A stretch of DNA of 64,000 nt, from the NCBI GenBank assembly GCA_034670405.1, contig JAXDDX010000001.1, positions 4,506,501-4,570,500 of the forward strand, in the 5' to 3' direction. How positions within the stretch are numbered: the first letter of the stretch is position 1; every line of letters begins with the position of its first letter. The stretch comes from Hoplostethus atlanticus. Taxonomy: Eukaryota > Chordata > Actinopteri > Trachichthyiformes > Trachichthyidae. Of this stretch, positions 23,801-36,756 are shown one piece after another. Under the pieces are notes generated by a model that saw only the letters and a list, made by a program, of their open reading frames with translations, did no database searches and was not told where the DNA came from. Position numbers and translations under genes: made by a program.

Positions 23801-26800
23801 ACCGCACTGTTTTTTTTGCTGTATTTCAGTATATTTGCAGCAGTATCACCAAGACAAATACCCGTTCATTTATTTATTGCCAATTAAATTGATTCTGATT
23901 CTGATGTGTGCCTTTTTTATGGTCAGCACTGCACTGGCTGACCTGTCAGATGTCAAATTGCCCAAGGATGAGGCGCTACGGGAGCTGAGAGCAGAGATGC
24001 AACGGTGCCTGACCAGTCTGAAGGGGAAGAGGCAAAGGATCAGTCAACTGCAGCAGGAGCTCCAGCACTCTCAGGCCTGTGTGGACAAGCTGCAGACCCA
24101 GCTGGATGAAGCGCAGCTCAACTCTTCGGTGAGGGCTGCCACCTACATGCCTAGGCTCTCGGTTTAATGTTGCAAGGCGTGAAACCGTATACATTGTCTG
24201 CTATTGTTCTGACTAAAGTAGTTTGGTTGCTTAATTTGCACACACAAATGCTAAAATGCTGGAAAAATAAATGCTAACTGTGCAGGTGAGATGCTGACAC
24301 CCTAATGGGCTTATAAAAATGACATGGTCAGACAAATACAGTGAATTGGGCAACAGAAACCAAATGACACCAAAAGTCAACAAGGCAGAGGATGGTACAA
24401 ACACATGAAAATGCATAAATAACAGTTAAGTAATATAAAATGGCCCTGATGCAGACAATGATCATAAAAAAATCAGTGCATCTTTATTCCACAGGAAAGA
24501 GGGACCAGCCAAGTTAATCATCTCGACATGACTGGAGCATCTCAGAAAGAGTTGATGAGACTACAGAAGGATAAACAACACTTACAGGAACAAGTAGAGG
24601 TTAGTTGTAGTTTATCATCAAATCGACTGAACCTAAATGTTATCATGTTCTTTCTGTGTTTTTGGACTAAATCATAACGGACCGTCTTTCTGTCCCAACT
24701 CCAGGCCCTAGAAAAGAAGAACAAGGAGCTGAGGAAGAATGAAGAGAAGGTGAGGTCTGCCAACTCAGAGCTGTGCGCCAAGATGAGGGAGATGATCCAG
24801 GAGTTGGACCAGGAGAAGCAGGAGGCCGCTGAGAGGTAGGCCACGGAAGAGGGAAAGAAGATTATACATTCAGTGATTCCTTTAGTTTGTAACTGTGGTG
24901 GAAAACGTTGATTTGTGCGTACCCCAGGTGTATCAGATGATGTATGCCAATGCCAATCGTTCATAAATTGGATGTGCGTGCCTGTTCAACACCATAAAAG
25001 GCTTGCAGACTTAAGGGTCGTGTGCAAGTAAACCATGGCCATAAATACATACACTCAGGTTTTGATCATACCAGCGAACAAATTCAGATACAAACAAAAA
25101 TGATGAATGAGACTGTGTTTGTAGAAACGTTTGCAGTGGGTCATGCTGCCAATGGCCTAAGTTCTGTTTTTAGAGGCTTTTCTACCCTGCCAATAATACA
25201 CCTGTGAAACACTGGAAAGACTGAATTGAATTTTCTGGCAATAAATGGTCAGGTTTAAAGATACTGAATATTTTCTCTTTTCAGATACGAGCGGGTTCAG
25301 CAGCAGTACAGGGATGATGTGGTGAGCCGGGTCAGAACAGAGCTCATACTGGAACACAAAGCTCAGGTTGATCAGCTGATTGCACAGTACCAGCAACAGA
25401 TCCAAGAGCTTCAGTAAGTTCCCATTATTGGTCCTTAAGATTTTTGTTTTCTGATTCTTTTCAGTTCATTTACAGTACTTATTATTTTCTACACAGAACC
25501 CAGTTGTCTGAGGCCAATGATAAGATGCTAGCCGTACAAGAGTGTTACATATCAGTCTGCAAGGAGAAGGACATGCTTGAAGAAGGCCTACGTGGCAAAG
25601 AGAAGGATGACGCTTTAATGAGAGAAAATGAGGTAAACACATAAATGACCCTGTAAGACCCAAACATTAGTCCAAATGTGTACAACATTTAAAAACTTTA
25701 AGAAGCAATTGGGAAATGGTTCACAATGTTTTAAGGTCATCAAACCATTCAGCGATTGAGGATTTTTTGGCTTGATTTGAGTAGAGCTAAACCATACCAA
25801 GTAACACATCCCACTAAATACACTTCGTATATTAACATACAGAATGTTTAGTCAGCTTTTTCCTTTTATTTTAGTAGTTACCTTTTTGTAATAAATTTGT
25901 ATGTTTAGACTTTGTTGGGACCCAAAGCATTCGCTATCTAATTTTTGACACATTGTCATCATATCAATGTACTTTGTGATGGTTGTTACTAGGACATGTT
26001 GCATTTTCACAAAACTTTGATCGATTGTTTCTCATTCCCAGCAAAAGATGAGAGAGAGCAGTGTACCTGTGGAGGAGCTGAGGACCGAACTAGAGGCACA
26101 GCATCTGGCCTCAGTGAACCAGCTCAAAGCACTCTGGTCCAAGGAGAAGGAGACTGAGATCCAGCAGCAGGTCAACTCTCAGGTAGCCTCAGCCAAGGCT
26201 ACTTGGAAGGAGGAATTGCAAAAGGTATGCTTTTCCATGTTCCACGTCCAGCTCAAACATGCAGCAACACTGCCCTCCCATGGACAAGTCAGGGTTCAAC
26301 GTTAAGATTTTTCCCACTTGCCCTGTTGGCCAGTAGATAATAGCTGTATTGGCCCCCAGTATATTTTCCCTGGCCCAGCCAGCAAAAATGAAAATAACAG
26401 ACACACTTTGCAAAACATTGCATGGATTGAATTGTCATTTCCTGCCCAAAACTGTTGATTCCAGCATGACAGAAAATGTCTCTTTCTTTTCGCCTCGTAG
26501 TTTGAAATTGCCGCCACCATGTCCACTCCACACTAGTCCCTCATGCTGAGGTGGCGTCAAATCTGATTGATAAGATTAGAGTCAACCTCTTAGTGGCCCC
26601 GGGTCATCGGGCACTCCTTATTGTCAAACCCTGCAAGTCATTTCACATGTCAAACTTTAAATGTATGATTGCTTCTGTGTAGATCGAGAAGACCTGGGCT
26701 GAAAGGCTGGAGGAGGCTAGGAGAAATAAACACACAGAGACTGCTGAGCAAACCTGTCAGACAGATGAGAGGGAGGTCAGCAGTGTGACAATTACTGTTG

Positions 26801-29800
26801 AGGAACTGGACTTCAGGCTCAGTGCCCAGAAACAGTGGCTGCAGACGGAAGCTGACAAAGTCAAACGCAAGGCTGTGGAAGAGGCCAGGAAACAAGCCCA
26901 GAGAGAGCTTCACGAGAAACACCTTGAGGACATGGCCAAACAGGTCAAGGGGCTTTTTATAATGTATATGCTCACAGTACATTTTTAGTTGGAATCAAAC
27001 CACAAACCTATACATTGTTAGTGCCATGCTCTATCCATTGCGTCATATGACTACTTATATTTTATTCCTCAGACTTCATCCCTCCTCATGCTTTTTGAAA
27101 TGGTCATGTACAGTAGTGTAGTTTAATGGGGATTGTTACAGGTTGAAGGTGCAGTAACCAGGGCCTACAACCGCTGGCGTAAGGATTTAACTTCACTACC
27201 AGAATACAAAGCCACTCTCCAAACAGAGAAGGAGAAATGGAAAGAGCTACAGGAGAGACTTGTACAACAACGGGTATTACAATCTTTCACCATTGCAAGA
27301 TAACTGGAAACTAGTGTGTGACTACCTTCAAATAGGTTTTACTGTTCTGATTGTATCTTCCCCAACTCTGAATGTGTCAGGTGTCCCAGGCCCTGAGGGT
27401 GGCAGAAGTGCAGCGGCAGGAGAGGCACAGGAGCCAGCTGGAGGAGCAGGAGTCTGGAGTCCAGAGGGTGGGGGAGCTCCAGGAAGAGGTGGCAACCCTT
27501 CAGAGCCAGCTGGAGCAAGTGAGGGGAGAACAGGCTGCACTGCTGAAGGCTGAGTTGGCTGGAGCTAGAGCAGCCTGGAACAGAGACAAACAACAGGAGA
27601 TCTCCTCCATCCAGGTTCGCAGTGAGCAAGACTACCATGCCAAGTCGCAAGAGCAGCACAGAAAGCTAGAGCAGGCTTTGCAGCAGGCCAGAAAGGAGGC
27701 AGACCTCCAGAAGAAGGAGCTGCTTCTGCAGATGGAGGCTGAGCTGCAGCAGGCTCTGAGGGCCAAAGAGGAGGAGTGGAGAGGTCAGCAGATGGAGAAG
27801 GCGCAGGCCCTGAGACGACAGATCAGGGAGGATTTTGTAGTGGAGCTTCAGACTGGGCTGGCAGAGCTCCAGAAACAACTCCTCGGTGATACCAACACAG
27901 AACAGCAGAATACCGAGGAACGCTGGGCCACTGGGACCACCTCAGAGAGCATGATAACACACATTATCCAGTCATCCTGCAAAGATGTAATCACCAAAGC
28001 AGTATCCAAGGCCAAAAAGGAGTGGAAGAACGTGAGTTAGTTATTGGCTAATGTTAACATGATCTTATTATCTGTTAATCATTGGCCTATGAGCAGGACT
28101 GGATGTGCTTTGTTATTACTTGCTCTGTCACCTGAATGCCAAGGTCAGAATTACTCAATAGTAGAAGTACTGCTATCATTTAAATGTTGCAGGGTGTAAC
28201 AATGATAAATATTTATCTCAACGTGACCTATTTATGATCTTTTGTCTGTGATATGGTCTATTGTCTGTGACTTGCTCATCCCTTCATGGTCGCGTTTTTA
28301 CCGCCATAGATAAGTGAGGAGAGGCTCAGCCGTGTGTTGAAAGAAACACAGGAACACCATGAGAGAGAAATCAACAAAATACAAAGTATGTAATATCGTG
28401 TACTTCAAACAATATGACATGCAGCGTTACCTCTTTTGATCAAAATGTGGTGGAGCTCCCATTGACAGTTTTCATGACATTATTGTCTACTATTTCCAGG
28501 CTCTGTGTCCCACAGGAGAGAGCAGGCCAGTTGTGGAAAGCAGTGTGCTGAGACTGTAGGAAAGCTGCAGAAAAAGAAGCAGGACCTCCAGAGACACTTG
28601 GGGAAAGCCTGCCGTCAACTCCAACATACCGTCCGAGAGCACAAGACTGCCTTGCAAAGTCTCAAAGGTATATAATTAGGGATGTAACAATATATATCGT
28701 GGGACGATATTTTGCGATCCAAAAACGTGACGGTATGTACCGTGGATGTGAAAAATGGTTCGCGATATTAACTAAATCTTATCAATTAGCTACGCCGGAA
28801 GAGCCCAAGTTTGTAGTACACAACAGGCAAATGGAAATCGAAATAGAGGACACTCCGTCAAACTTTAAATCAATTTGTTTCATTTAGATAAACATCTGCT
28901 TTTAAAAGCTGATTTATTTTATCTAAGAGATTACACTATTTGCTTTTTGCACTGAAAAATGTATACGAAATAAAGAAACCTGTGGCAGACGGGAGGGGGT
29001 GTGGCTGAGCCCTTGGCTGGATGCGGGAGGGAATCAGGCTGGTAGGCTGGTTCTCCCCGCATCCAACATCAGCTGCTGCCAATTGAGCAGCCTGGGACTG
29101 ATGTAACAATGTGTGTGTCTTTTTCCAGTGTGGGAATGAGGCACCACTGCAACCGCGGACCCTTAAGGGATAATATACAACAAGCCGCCCGCTTTTCATC
29201 GGGGATCACCCTGTTTTCTTTTTTCTTTTTTTTCTTTCCCTTCAATAATGATCGGCTCGCTGTATGTTATCCAGTTATGTGGCCACTTATCAAAGACATT
29301 AATCATTTGACTCAAACTATTGGTTTAAAATGATTGTATTACAAGCTAAGGTAACTTACAAGCTGTCTGCAGTAACCAAGGAGTGAAATCTTTTTGGCAC
29401 AAGGTGTCACAAGTTTCAATTTCATTTGAACAAAATCGACCAGACTTCTTGACTGCGGAGTGACATGATTAGATGTAAAACTGTGGTCTGTTATTCAGAA
29501 ATAACAGTCTGGCCAATCCGAATTGAGTATTCAACCAAGCTGTGTAATAAATCTCTGTAATAAATGTATATGAACGTTTCTCAATTCAGTCAACAAAAAG
29601 TATTTAAATGGAATTATTTGACCTGCCCCATGTCTGCATCCATGTTGATGTGCTACACTTCTATCGTTTATTGTAGATGAGTATGAGAGCAAGTTACGAA
29701 AGGCAAAGGAGGACCACCTGCTGCAGCTAGAGGAAGTGAAGAGATCCAAAGAATCCTCAGGGTGTGTGTTTTCTTTTGTCATGTAATAACTGTTAAAGCC

Positions 29801-31562
29801 CCAATATAGAATTGCAGTATAATAAGTACTTAATTGTAATTAGCTGATACTGACAAATTCATTCATTTTCCTTACAGGAGTTCTGATCACCAACAACATC
29901 TTCAGTTGGGCCTTGGGGAGATGAAGCAGCAATACATGATTGCTATAGAAAAGATCAGAGGTTAGTAATGCCGCTGTTCTCATGAACTAGCTTTGCAGAT
30001 TAAATATATTCTGTGTGTGGATGCCAAAATATATTGTTGGTCCTTCTGGAGGTGCCTAATTGAAAACCCCTTCTTTCTTCAAACATCCAAGATGGGTTTC
30101 TTCATAGGTGCATGCTCACCTCAAGATAGCACAAGTAACATCAGATGCTAAATATTGATTAATGTAATATCAGAATGTAATGTAATAGGTAATATTAAAT
30201 CTCACATCTGACTGGATAGGTTAGCTGACAGGTTAGCTGCTCCTTAAATTGGTATTAAATGGTGTGAAGAATCACTCCTGGTCTCCTGTACATGTGCAGT
30301 GATTATTTCTGTGTGGCAGGAGACATGCTGCGTTACCTTCAGGAGAGTAAGGAGCGAGCAGCCGAGATGATCCGTGTGGAGGTGCAGAGGGAGAGGCAAG
30401 ACACTGCCAGGAAGATGCGGCACTACTATCTGACCTGTCTGCAGGAGTTACTGCAGGACGGAGGACAGACTACAGGGCAAGGAGGCGTAATTGTGTTTAA
30501 CTTGTTTGCTTGTTTCATCATTGCTTGCTAGGCTAAGGGTATTGACCTACCTGTCTTCCTCAGGGCTGAAAAGAAAATAATGAATGCAGCTGGCAAGTTG
30601 GCAGCCATGGCCAAAGTGTTAGAGACACCTATCAAAAAGAAGTCTGGAAAGAACCACGGCTTACCAAGTGAGTCCTGTTGTGCAGAACTGATATAATATA
30701 AATATTTGATGTTATTTGTTTTTTCCACAAGTGGTGTTCTGTATTGACAGGTTCGTCGACAGCTGTGTCCACCACTGGCAACACTCCGGGTAGACAGTCA
30801 GGTTTCAATAAGAACCCATCCACAGTAATTCAGGTCCCTGAGATCAGGTCAGAGGAGAAGACCCATAGGGATAAGACTTACACTGATTCAGACCATCAAA
30901 TTTGCACAGCAGCGAGGAGTAAGCCTTCAAGTCAAGCTGCCCAGCAGGATATTCCTATGTCTGAGAAGGAGGAGTCCTCAGAGGAAGCAGTATTGAAAGC
31001 CCAAGCCGCCATCCAAGCACATCTCTTTTCTTATAAAAACTCTCAACAGATGGCCCCTACATCCCAAGTAGATTTTGTCAATGTGTCTCTGAGGAGTAAG
31101 AGTAGGGAGGCATACCTGCAGGGAATTGACTCTGGTAAAGCAGACGATCGCCTCGACTCAGAGTCACAGAGCAAACCCTTCCTCATCCAGGAGCCTCCTG
31201 TCAGAGATGAAAGGCAGAAAGTGAGTAACTGCTCAAACACAGGCTTCCAAGTCCCCACGCTCTCCTACTTGGGAAGGAAAGCTGAACCAGTAAAGCCATT
31301 TTCTCTTCGTGCTGCATCACCGAATGACCTGGGAGAGTTTGGAAGCCTCACCTCGGACATCTCTGACATGACTGTTTATAATGAGATTGCTAAGATGCCA
31401 CCTCACACCAAGGCCTTAAATTTTCCCAGTGCCAAGATGAGTAGATGCATGGAGCCCATCCCTGGCTGTGAGGGCGAGAAGCAGCACAGAGTTTGTTCTC
31501 TGTTCTCCGAGTTGAGGCAGTGCCAGCAGGACAGCGGCTTTGGCAGTCCTTTCTCTCAGTAG
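17862..31562 (+). CDS. CEP152: centrosomal protein of 152 kDa, complete
   Basis: Scaffold around the mother centriole that, with CEP63 and CEP192, recruits PLK4 for centriole duplication. Coding exons: 17862-17948, 19593-19693, 19855-19921, 20013-20339, 20565-20706, 21076-21216, 22238-22377, 22620-22820, 23004-23151, 23252-23343, 23468-23631, 23927-24128, 24495-24599, 24705-24835, 25285-25413, 25497-25632, 26042-26224, 26683-26943, 27142-27273, 27381-28031, 28310-28385, 28500-28667, 29677-29761, 29878-29960, 30320-30476, 30564-30667, 30751-31562. The sum is 5025 nt, or 1674 aa, against about 1650-1710 in human. The N-terminus ([11 protein letters not shown], then acidic [10 protein letters not shown] and [12 protein letters not shown]) matches the PLK4-binding end. 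The middle is long Glu/Gln/Lys-rich coiled coil. Conserved landmarks include [38 protein letters not shown] and the tail [10 protein letters not shown]. Introns after 23151 and 30476 have GC donors. Confidence 0.96.
23770..23905 (+). mobile_element. LINE 3' tail in a CEP152 intron
   Basis: CACCAAGACAAATACC, a TATTGCCAATTAAATTG motif and short GATTCT repeats form the usual 3' terminus of a common fish LINE. No coding sequence remains. It lies just before the exon at 23927. Confidence 0.5.
28668..29676. other. 1-kb CEP152 intron with unexplained GC-rich block
   Basis: AGGGATGTAACAATATAT at about 28678 resembles the start of a hAT-like element, but the other end was not found. A GC-rich block (28980-29200) followed by a pyrimidine-rich run near 29209-29240 differs from its AT-rich surroundings and looks like a repeat I cannot name. 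Confidence 0.35.
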
Positions 31563-33248
31563 AAATATGAAGGACAGGTCTGAGGTGAAATGTTGCCTGA
31601 CAATATATATTAGGACCTGGCAAGTGACCTGGCACAATGAATCAAGTTTACATGTAGTAGAACTGTTGTCTTCATAGGTTCATAGGCCAGTATAAATTAA
31701 GTACTGTGAGTATTAAGCCTCTCTGTACTGGTCTAGGTGATCTGGTCTGTCCCAGCAGGCATAACATTCATTTGGATCTGAAAGGCAAAACGGCTACATT
31801 GAGATTTCTAACTATTTGAACAGAAATTCACTTGCTGTTTATTTTGGCTTCACATACTGTCAATCTCATTGTTGAATGTGATATGGTGCAATAACAATGT
31901 TGACGTTAAACTGGGATAAAACATTGACTATCAACTTTAATTTGAGGGGATTTGCAGCCCTATCGGATGAACCATTAAAAACACAGCCAGTGTAATCAAT
32001 TAATTAGTCACTTATTATATGGAGCCAAAAGTTGTACATTGACTTCTAGATGTCTGAAACCAAGAAACACCACCAGATACTTTTCATCTTTTTTGCATCT
32101 CAGTGTATATGATTTTATCTGTGACTCTTAAGTAAACCTAGGCAGTATGATCTGGGCTAAGATAAGTTAGCAAGAGTTTGAGTTATGAATCCAGCTCTGA
32201 GTAAACCTGCTTCTGTCACAGCATCATTATTGTGATGTACCACTGTTCATGAAGCCAAAACAAAATGTTACTGTCCAAATACTTATGGCAGTGTGGATCT
32301 TAGGGGCTTATACACATTCCTACCTTGAGAGTTTTGATAAATATACCCTGGCATTAAACAGATAATCCGCCCTCCTGTTTTGGACATGTCAGTCTAAATT
32401 TGAACATTGAGAACAATATTTAAAAAGAAAAAATCTCTCAAAGCTAAAAACACAAAGACCCGAGGCTCTTAACACTGAGTTGTCAGCGAGACACTTTTGG
32501 AGCCGTTTCATTGACAGACAATGTGGCTGTAGTCAGAGGAACTGTTCTGGAAATATGGTAACATTGTCTAGTTCATTGAGCGTGACTGTGAAATAACACC
32601 TCAGTCAAACATTCTTTGAAATGTATCAACCAACACTCAACCGCTCAAATTTATCAACCAGAAACGTTTGATCTTTTGATCTGAAATATTGCTTAGACTG
32701 TCAAAGATGATTGGAATAGGTCAAAGCTCACAGCTCAGAGAATTGAATCTGGTCTACACTGTAACATATATTGTCATACCATGAATGAGCTTGTAGGATA
32801 CCCTATAAGCACATTGTGAGTACTAGATAGATGCAGGTTTGTGTCACTCTAAAAGTCCTACTGACTACACATAGAATAGAGACTAAAGTGGGTTATACAA
32901 GTATTGTATAACCAGGACAGTCTGAAAACAGCAGTGGTGCCTTTATCCTGGTGCATCTAATGTCAGTGGGTGAAAGGTATGAGTGTAATGTCAGTGGGTG
33001 AAAGGTATGAGTGTAATGTCAGTGGGTGAAAGGTATGAGTGTAATGTCAGTGGGTGAAAGGTATGAGTGTTACGCATCACAAATGTGAAATGTTCCAAAT
33101 GCTGTTGCTTTAATTGCAAAACCTATTTTCTCAGATTTTACATGTTTTATGCTGCCTTTCCCCATCAAAACTTCTATTGAGTTTGTTTGCTTATTTAAAT
33201 TAAATGTTTTTATATCAAGTTGATGAGATATGCTGTGCATAGAGGATA
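31563..33248 (+). other. CEP152: CEP152 3' UTR
   Basis: AT-rich sequence between the stop codon and the polyadenylation signal at 33249. No gene is seen. It contains the 4 x 28-bp tandem repeat listed separately. Confidence 0.55.
32958..33069 (+). repeat. tandem repeat, 28 bp x 4
   Basis: Four consecutive copies of a 28-bp unit beginning TAATGTCAGTGGGTGAAAGG, apparently identical. The total is 112 bp, in the presumed CEP152 3' UTR. Confidence 0.95.
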
Positions 33249-33254
33249 AATAAA
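33249..33254 (+). terminator. CEP152: candidate CEP152 polyadenylation signal
   Basis: AATAAA followed within about 30 bp by T-rich and GT-containing sequence, about 1.7 kb after the stop codon. Confidence 0.55.
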
Positions 33255-33723
33255 CCTTTTTTACCTATTGCTTGAGTTTTCTTGTTAATTGTGATTACAC
33301 CTGCTGAGCAATATTAGACTCTCCTCAGTTAAGATTGTGTTACCCTCAATTACTACAATTTAACACATTGACCAAAAGCTCGTTTTAGAGGACATCCGCT
33401 GGTGAAGGCATGATGCTGAGCACAGAAACTTCTCCCTCCCCCACTATCTTTTCCTTCCCCTTCCATTACTTCTCAAATGTCAAAGATGGTAGTAAAAGCG
33501 AGGGAATGCAAGAATTCACACTTTCACTTGACATAAGGGGCTCTATTTTTGTGCCGGGGCAGTCGTGAGGCGCAATGACAACTTCTCCCCGCTGGTTTGG
33601 TAATTTGGTTGATAGACTTGCCCCGGGATGGGTGGGGCTAGGTGGGGTGTCAATAAAAACCAGGCGTCGCAGTGGGACTTTGGTGTCAGTTTGGGGTGAA
33701 GTTAGGCCTACCATATGACGACA

Positions 33724-33976
33724 TGGTGTCAGAAAGGACTACGAGCGCGTGTGTTAGTGTTGTACCTTGTTTTGGAGGTTTGTAAACTTTTGGAAAGTTG
33801 AAAAAGAAAAGTCCGCGGCAGCATGTCAAATTCTGGCGACGAAGACGGAGTTGTGAGAGGTGGGCTGCAAGCAGCACCTCCGCAGTTGGCGCAGCCTACG
33901 CCAGGTGCGTCATTCTCCATTCAACCACCGGAGCCCGTTTGACTTCGCCAAACCCCAAGAATGAGAAAAATGGATT
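33724..33976 (+). mobile_element. gypsy-type retrotransposon, primer-binding site and gag start (fragment)
   Basis: A sequence ending ACGACA at 33718-33723 is followed by TGGTGTCAGAAAGG, placed like a primer-binding site. An ATG at 33823 opens a gag frame (MSNSGDEDG...) of the kind found in fish Ty3/gypsy elements. It carries an extra base near 33939 that shifts the frame. Gypsy similarity ends abruptly where the DNA transposon begins (33977). A 5' LTR could not be delimited: bases 33500-33723 show no visible match to the 3' LTR at 39741-39944. Confidence 0.6.
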
Positions 33977-34122
33977 TAGTACAGGCATTTTGTGAGAAAA
34001 GAGGGGAGAACCTCCCACAAATTGCAACAGAAAATCTCTCAACTGTTTATTACTCGTAAAGGTCTCCTATATGACACATAAAAAGTCTTAAGACATCCAA
34101 GTGGTGGAAAGTATTTTTTTTT
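33977..34122. repeat. left terminal inverted repeat of the DNA transposon
   Basis: Pairs with 36852-36998 in inverted orientation. It carries about 10 extra bases (AAAAGAGGGG region) relative to the right end. Confidence 0.8.
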
Positions 34123-34420
34123 ATCATACCCTGGTAACATGTTTTTTCTTCCAAAAATAATATTTTAAGGCTTTAAAATTTTAAAGCTTAGTATACTTTT
34201 ATACAAGGCAACATAAATTGGCAGTAATGAACATAAATGTAGGCACTGATTAACAAAAATTTAAAACAATATTATTAAAATATCACTTAAAATATCACTT
34301 TTATGTGACTTTCAAAATATTTGTGACTGGTAAATTGGCACTTATCAACATGTTGGCACTGATGAACATAAACTTAAAGATGTTAACTTTTAAGTAAAAC
34401 TTAAACATTGCTGGTCATCA

Positions 34421-35779
34421 TCAGTAGGTGCCTGGCTCATCTTCATCGTCATCATCTTCATCGCATGCAGCCTGAGATGAGTTTGCACACCCCAATCCTT
34501 TGCAGTTGCTACATGCAACAGAGCACTCAAATCTGTGCACCTCCTGGTACGGGCAGCAGAATCCAAGCTGGTGAAGAGTATCGATTAGAAAGCGTGATGC
34601 AAAGTGGTGGTGCAGTTGGACCCCAAGCCCAATCTGTAGTGGTGCCAGAATAACTTTTGGTCTGGTTGCCTGCATGATTGCCTGTCCAATGGAGGCAGTT
34701 TTCATGCCGATGTTTTTGCTCACAAGCAGCCCTTTTAGTAGAACTCTGAGACTTTCTGGAAGAAAGTTGTTTGCATCCTCTTCAGACTTTAGTGAGTCAC
34801 AGTCAGGATATACATCATGGGATGTTTCCACTAATTTTATGTCATCTTTGATCAGTTTTGCAGCAGTTTCAATTACCCTCTTCTTCTCTGTTTCAGGATC
34901 AGCTTCCCTGTGAGCATAAAAGTGCTGAAGGATTGCTTTGGCTGTGCTCCTGAAAGTAACCACATTTGGCTTCCCATTAATGTTGGTTTAAATTATTCTC
35001 TCACCGAAATGTTCCTTCAGTTTTGACTGCATGTGTGTGTAGCTATATGCTTGAAGTCCTGAGCCTTGAAGATTGTCTTCCATCCGGCTAACAAGATCAT
35101 TGATTGTGATCTGTTCATCATCATTTTCTTTGAGGAAGTTCACAACTTCTAGAAAGGCTTTGACTCTTTCTTTGTCTTGTGGTCGACCAAGTTTTGTTTT
35201 ATTGGCCCCAGTTTCGCTGGTCTTATTATCTGCTGGCATTCGCTTCTTGGTTCGGAAATTGACACTGCACACTTGGTGATAGACAGCATCTGCAGCATGC
35301 AGGTCATGCACATGCAGCACACGAGCCTTCACTGCAGCTGCCCAGTCATCTCCTCTTTCATCACAAGATTTCAAGACTGTGTCCTTGAACTCAACCGTCC
35401 TCACTGGGAATACAGGCACATCAGAACTCTTCTTCTTGGTACCAACATGCACTGACCTCCCACAGAACAGACAGTTTCTGTCATAATGGAACTCTTTATC
35501 AGCTGAGCGTAGAACACGGCTGTCAATTTCTGTATCACATTCTTTTTCTTGTTGCTTCTCCTTCAGCGTTTTTGCTATTTGTTGTGGATTAGTATATTTC
35601 TTGCGGCAGACTTGATGAACCAGTTCCCCAGGTGATGTATGGATGTCATCCTCTCGAGATGCACTTGCTCGATTGATGGCGTCACTCCCCTTTTTAGTAA
35701 GGGTGGATGTTAGCTGTTCTCCCTCTGCGGGCTCCTTACAGATGGCACATTGCGGAGGGTCACTGATTGTTGCACTCAT
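34421..35779 (-). pseudogene. Cys-rich transposon ORF, one in-frame stop, probably internally deleted
   Basis: One reading frame of about 452 codons, broken by a TAA at 34988-34990; reading continues in the same frame (TNINGKPNVV...) on the other side. The first part (263 aa) has two similar Cys/His modules: C11-x2-C14 ... H55-x2-C58 and C103-x2-C106 ... H168-x2-C171. Both second halves read HQVC followed by basic residues. The second part has a conserved-looking hydrophobic segment (ASIGQAIMQATRPKVILAPL) and ends in a Cys cluster plus an acidic tail (DEDDDDEDEP). The abrupt join to that Cys cluster suggests an internal deletion. I cannot assign a function; DNA or zinc binding is inference. 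Confidence 0.6.
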
Positions 35780-36756
35780 AGTGCTAAAATCACCAACAGA
35801 AGATGAACATTAATTTTTACAGTACAGTAACTGAAAACTAACCACTGCAAACTTAACTAAATGCAAATTTTGTCAATTCAACTTGATCATTTTTGCAATA
35901 ATCCTGTTCCCATGAATATTGCAAATCACTCAATTTGTTAACTCTTAAGGTTTTGAACATTACGATGATACAACGGCTACCTAACAAATTAGATGCCATT
36001 AAAGCAAACTAGAAATATCATAGTAAGAGTCTGTCTCTCTATGTTATGCATATCAAGCTAATCACTTATGTCAACAACACAATCATACCACATACAGTAC
36101 TGGTAGCTAGCTTAGTTAGCTAGCTAGTGTTAGCTAAATATAAAGCAGGCTAATTTGATGGTACATGATAATAACACATACTCTTTCACACAACAGTCAT
36201 GAATGTGCAGATAATATATTGTTGAAATATATTAATTTGATGACACTTACAAGATAATACATGTATCAGATCATGCTGTGTAAAATAATATCCCTGAGTG
36301 GTGACACTAATGATATTGGAAGCATGGTCCACAGTAAATGTATACCTGACAGTGAGAGTTGATAAGAAACAAAGGTTCCTATGAGATTTCATAGGAAATG
36401 CATGCAGGTATTTTTGACCCACTTATGGAAGCTTGGGCTAGTAATACAAAAACTATAATTACTTAAAAAGAATAAAAGGTAAATAAAAAAATGTAAATGG
36501 TCTGAAATCATTTTTAGGAATACCTGGAATATGAAATGATAAAAACTTTCATTGCAACAAAACAAACCCACCAGGTCATTTTGACCCACTTACCTGTATG
36601 CATCTATGGGAATTTCCTTTTACACATGCATTGTACTGCATCAAATTCCATGTCTCCTTTAAACAGTTTCTGGTTGACTGTGGACAGTACTGAACCCTTT
36701 GTGTGATATCAGACAAGAAGCATGCATAAAAACATTTTTTAGAATGAGCGTCAATG

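Noticed and set aside
35777-36756. Possible regulatory or coding content between the transposon ORF and its right TIR
   Set aside because: Only short frames and AT-rich sequence; CTAG-rich palindromic stretch at about 36108-36135 is low-complexity.
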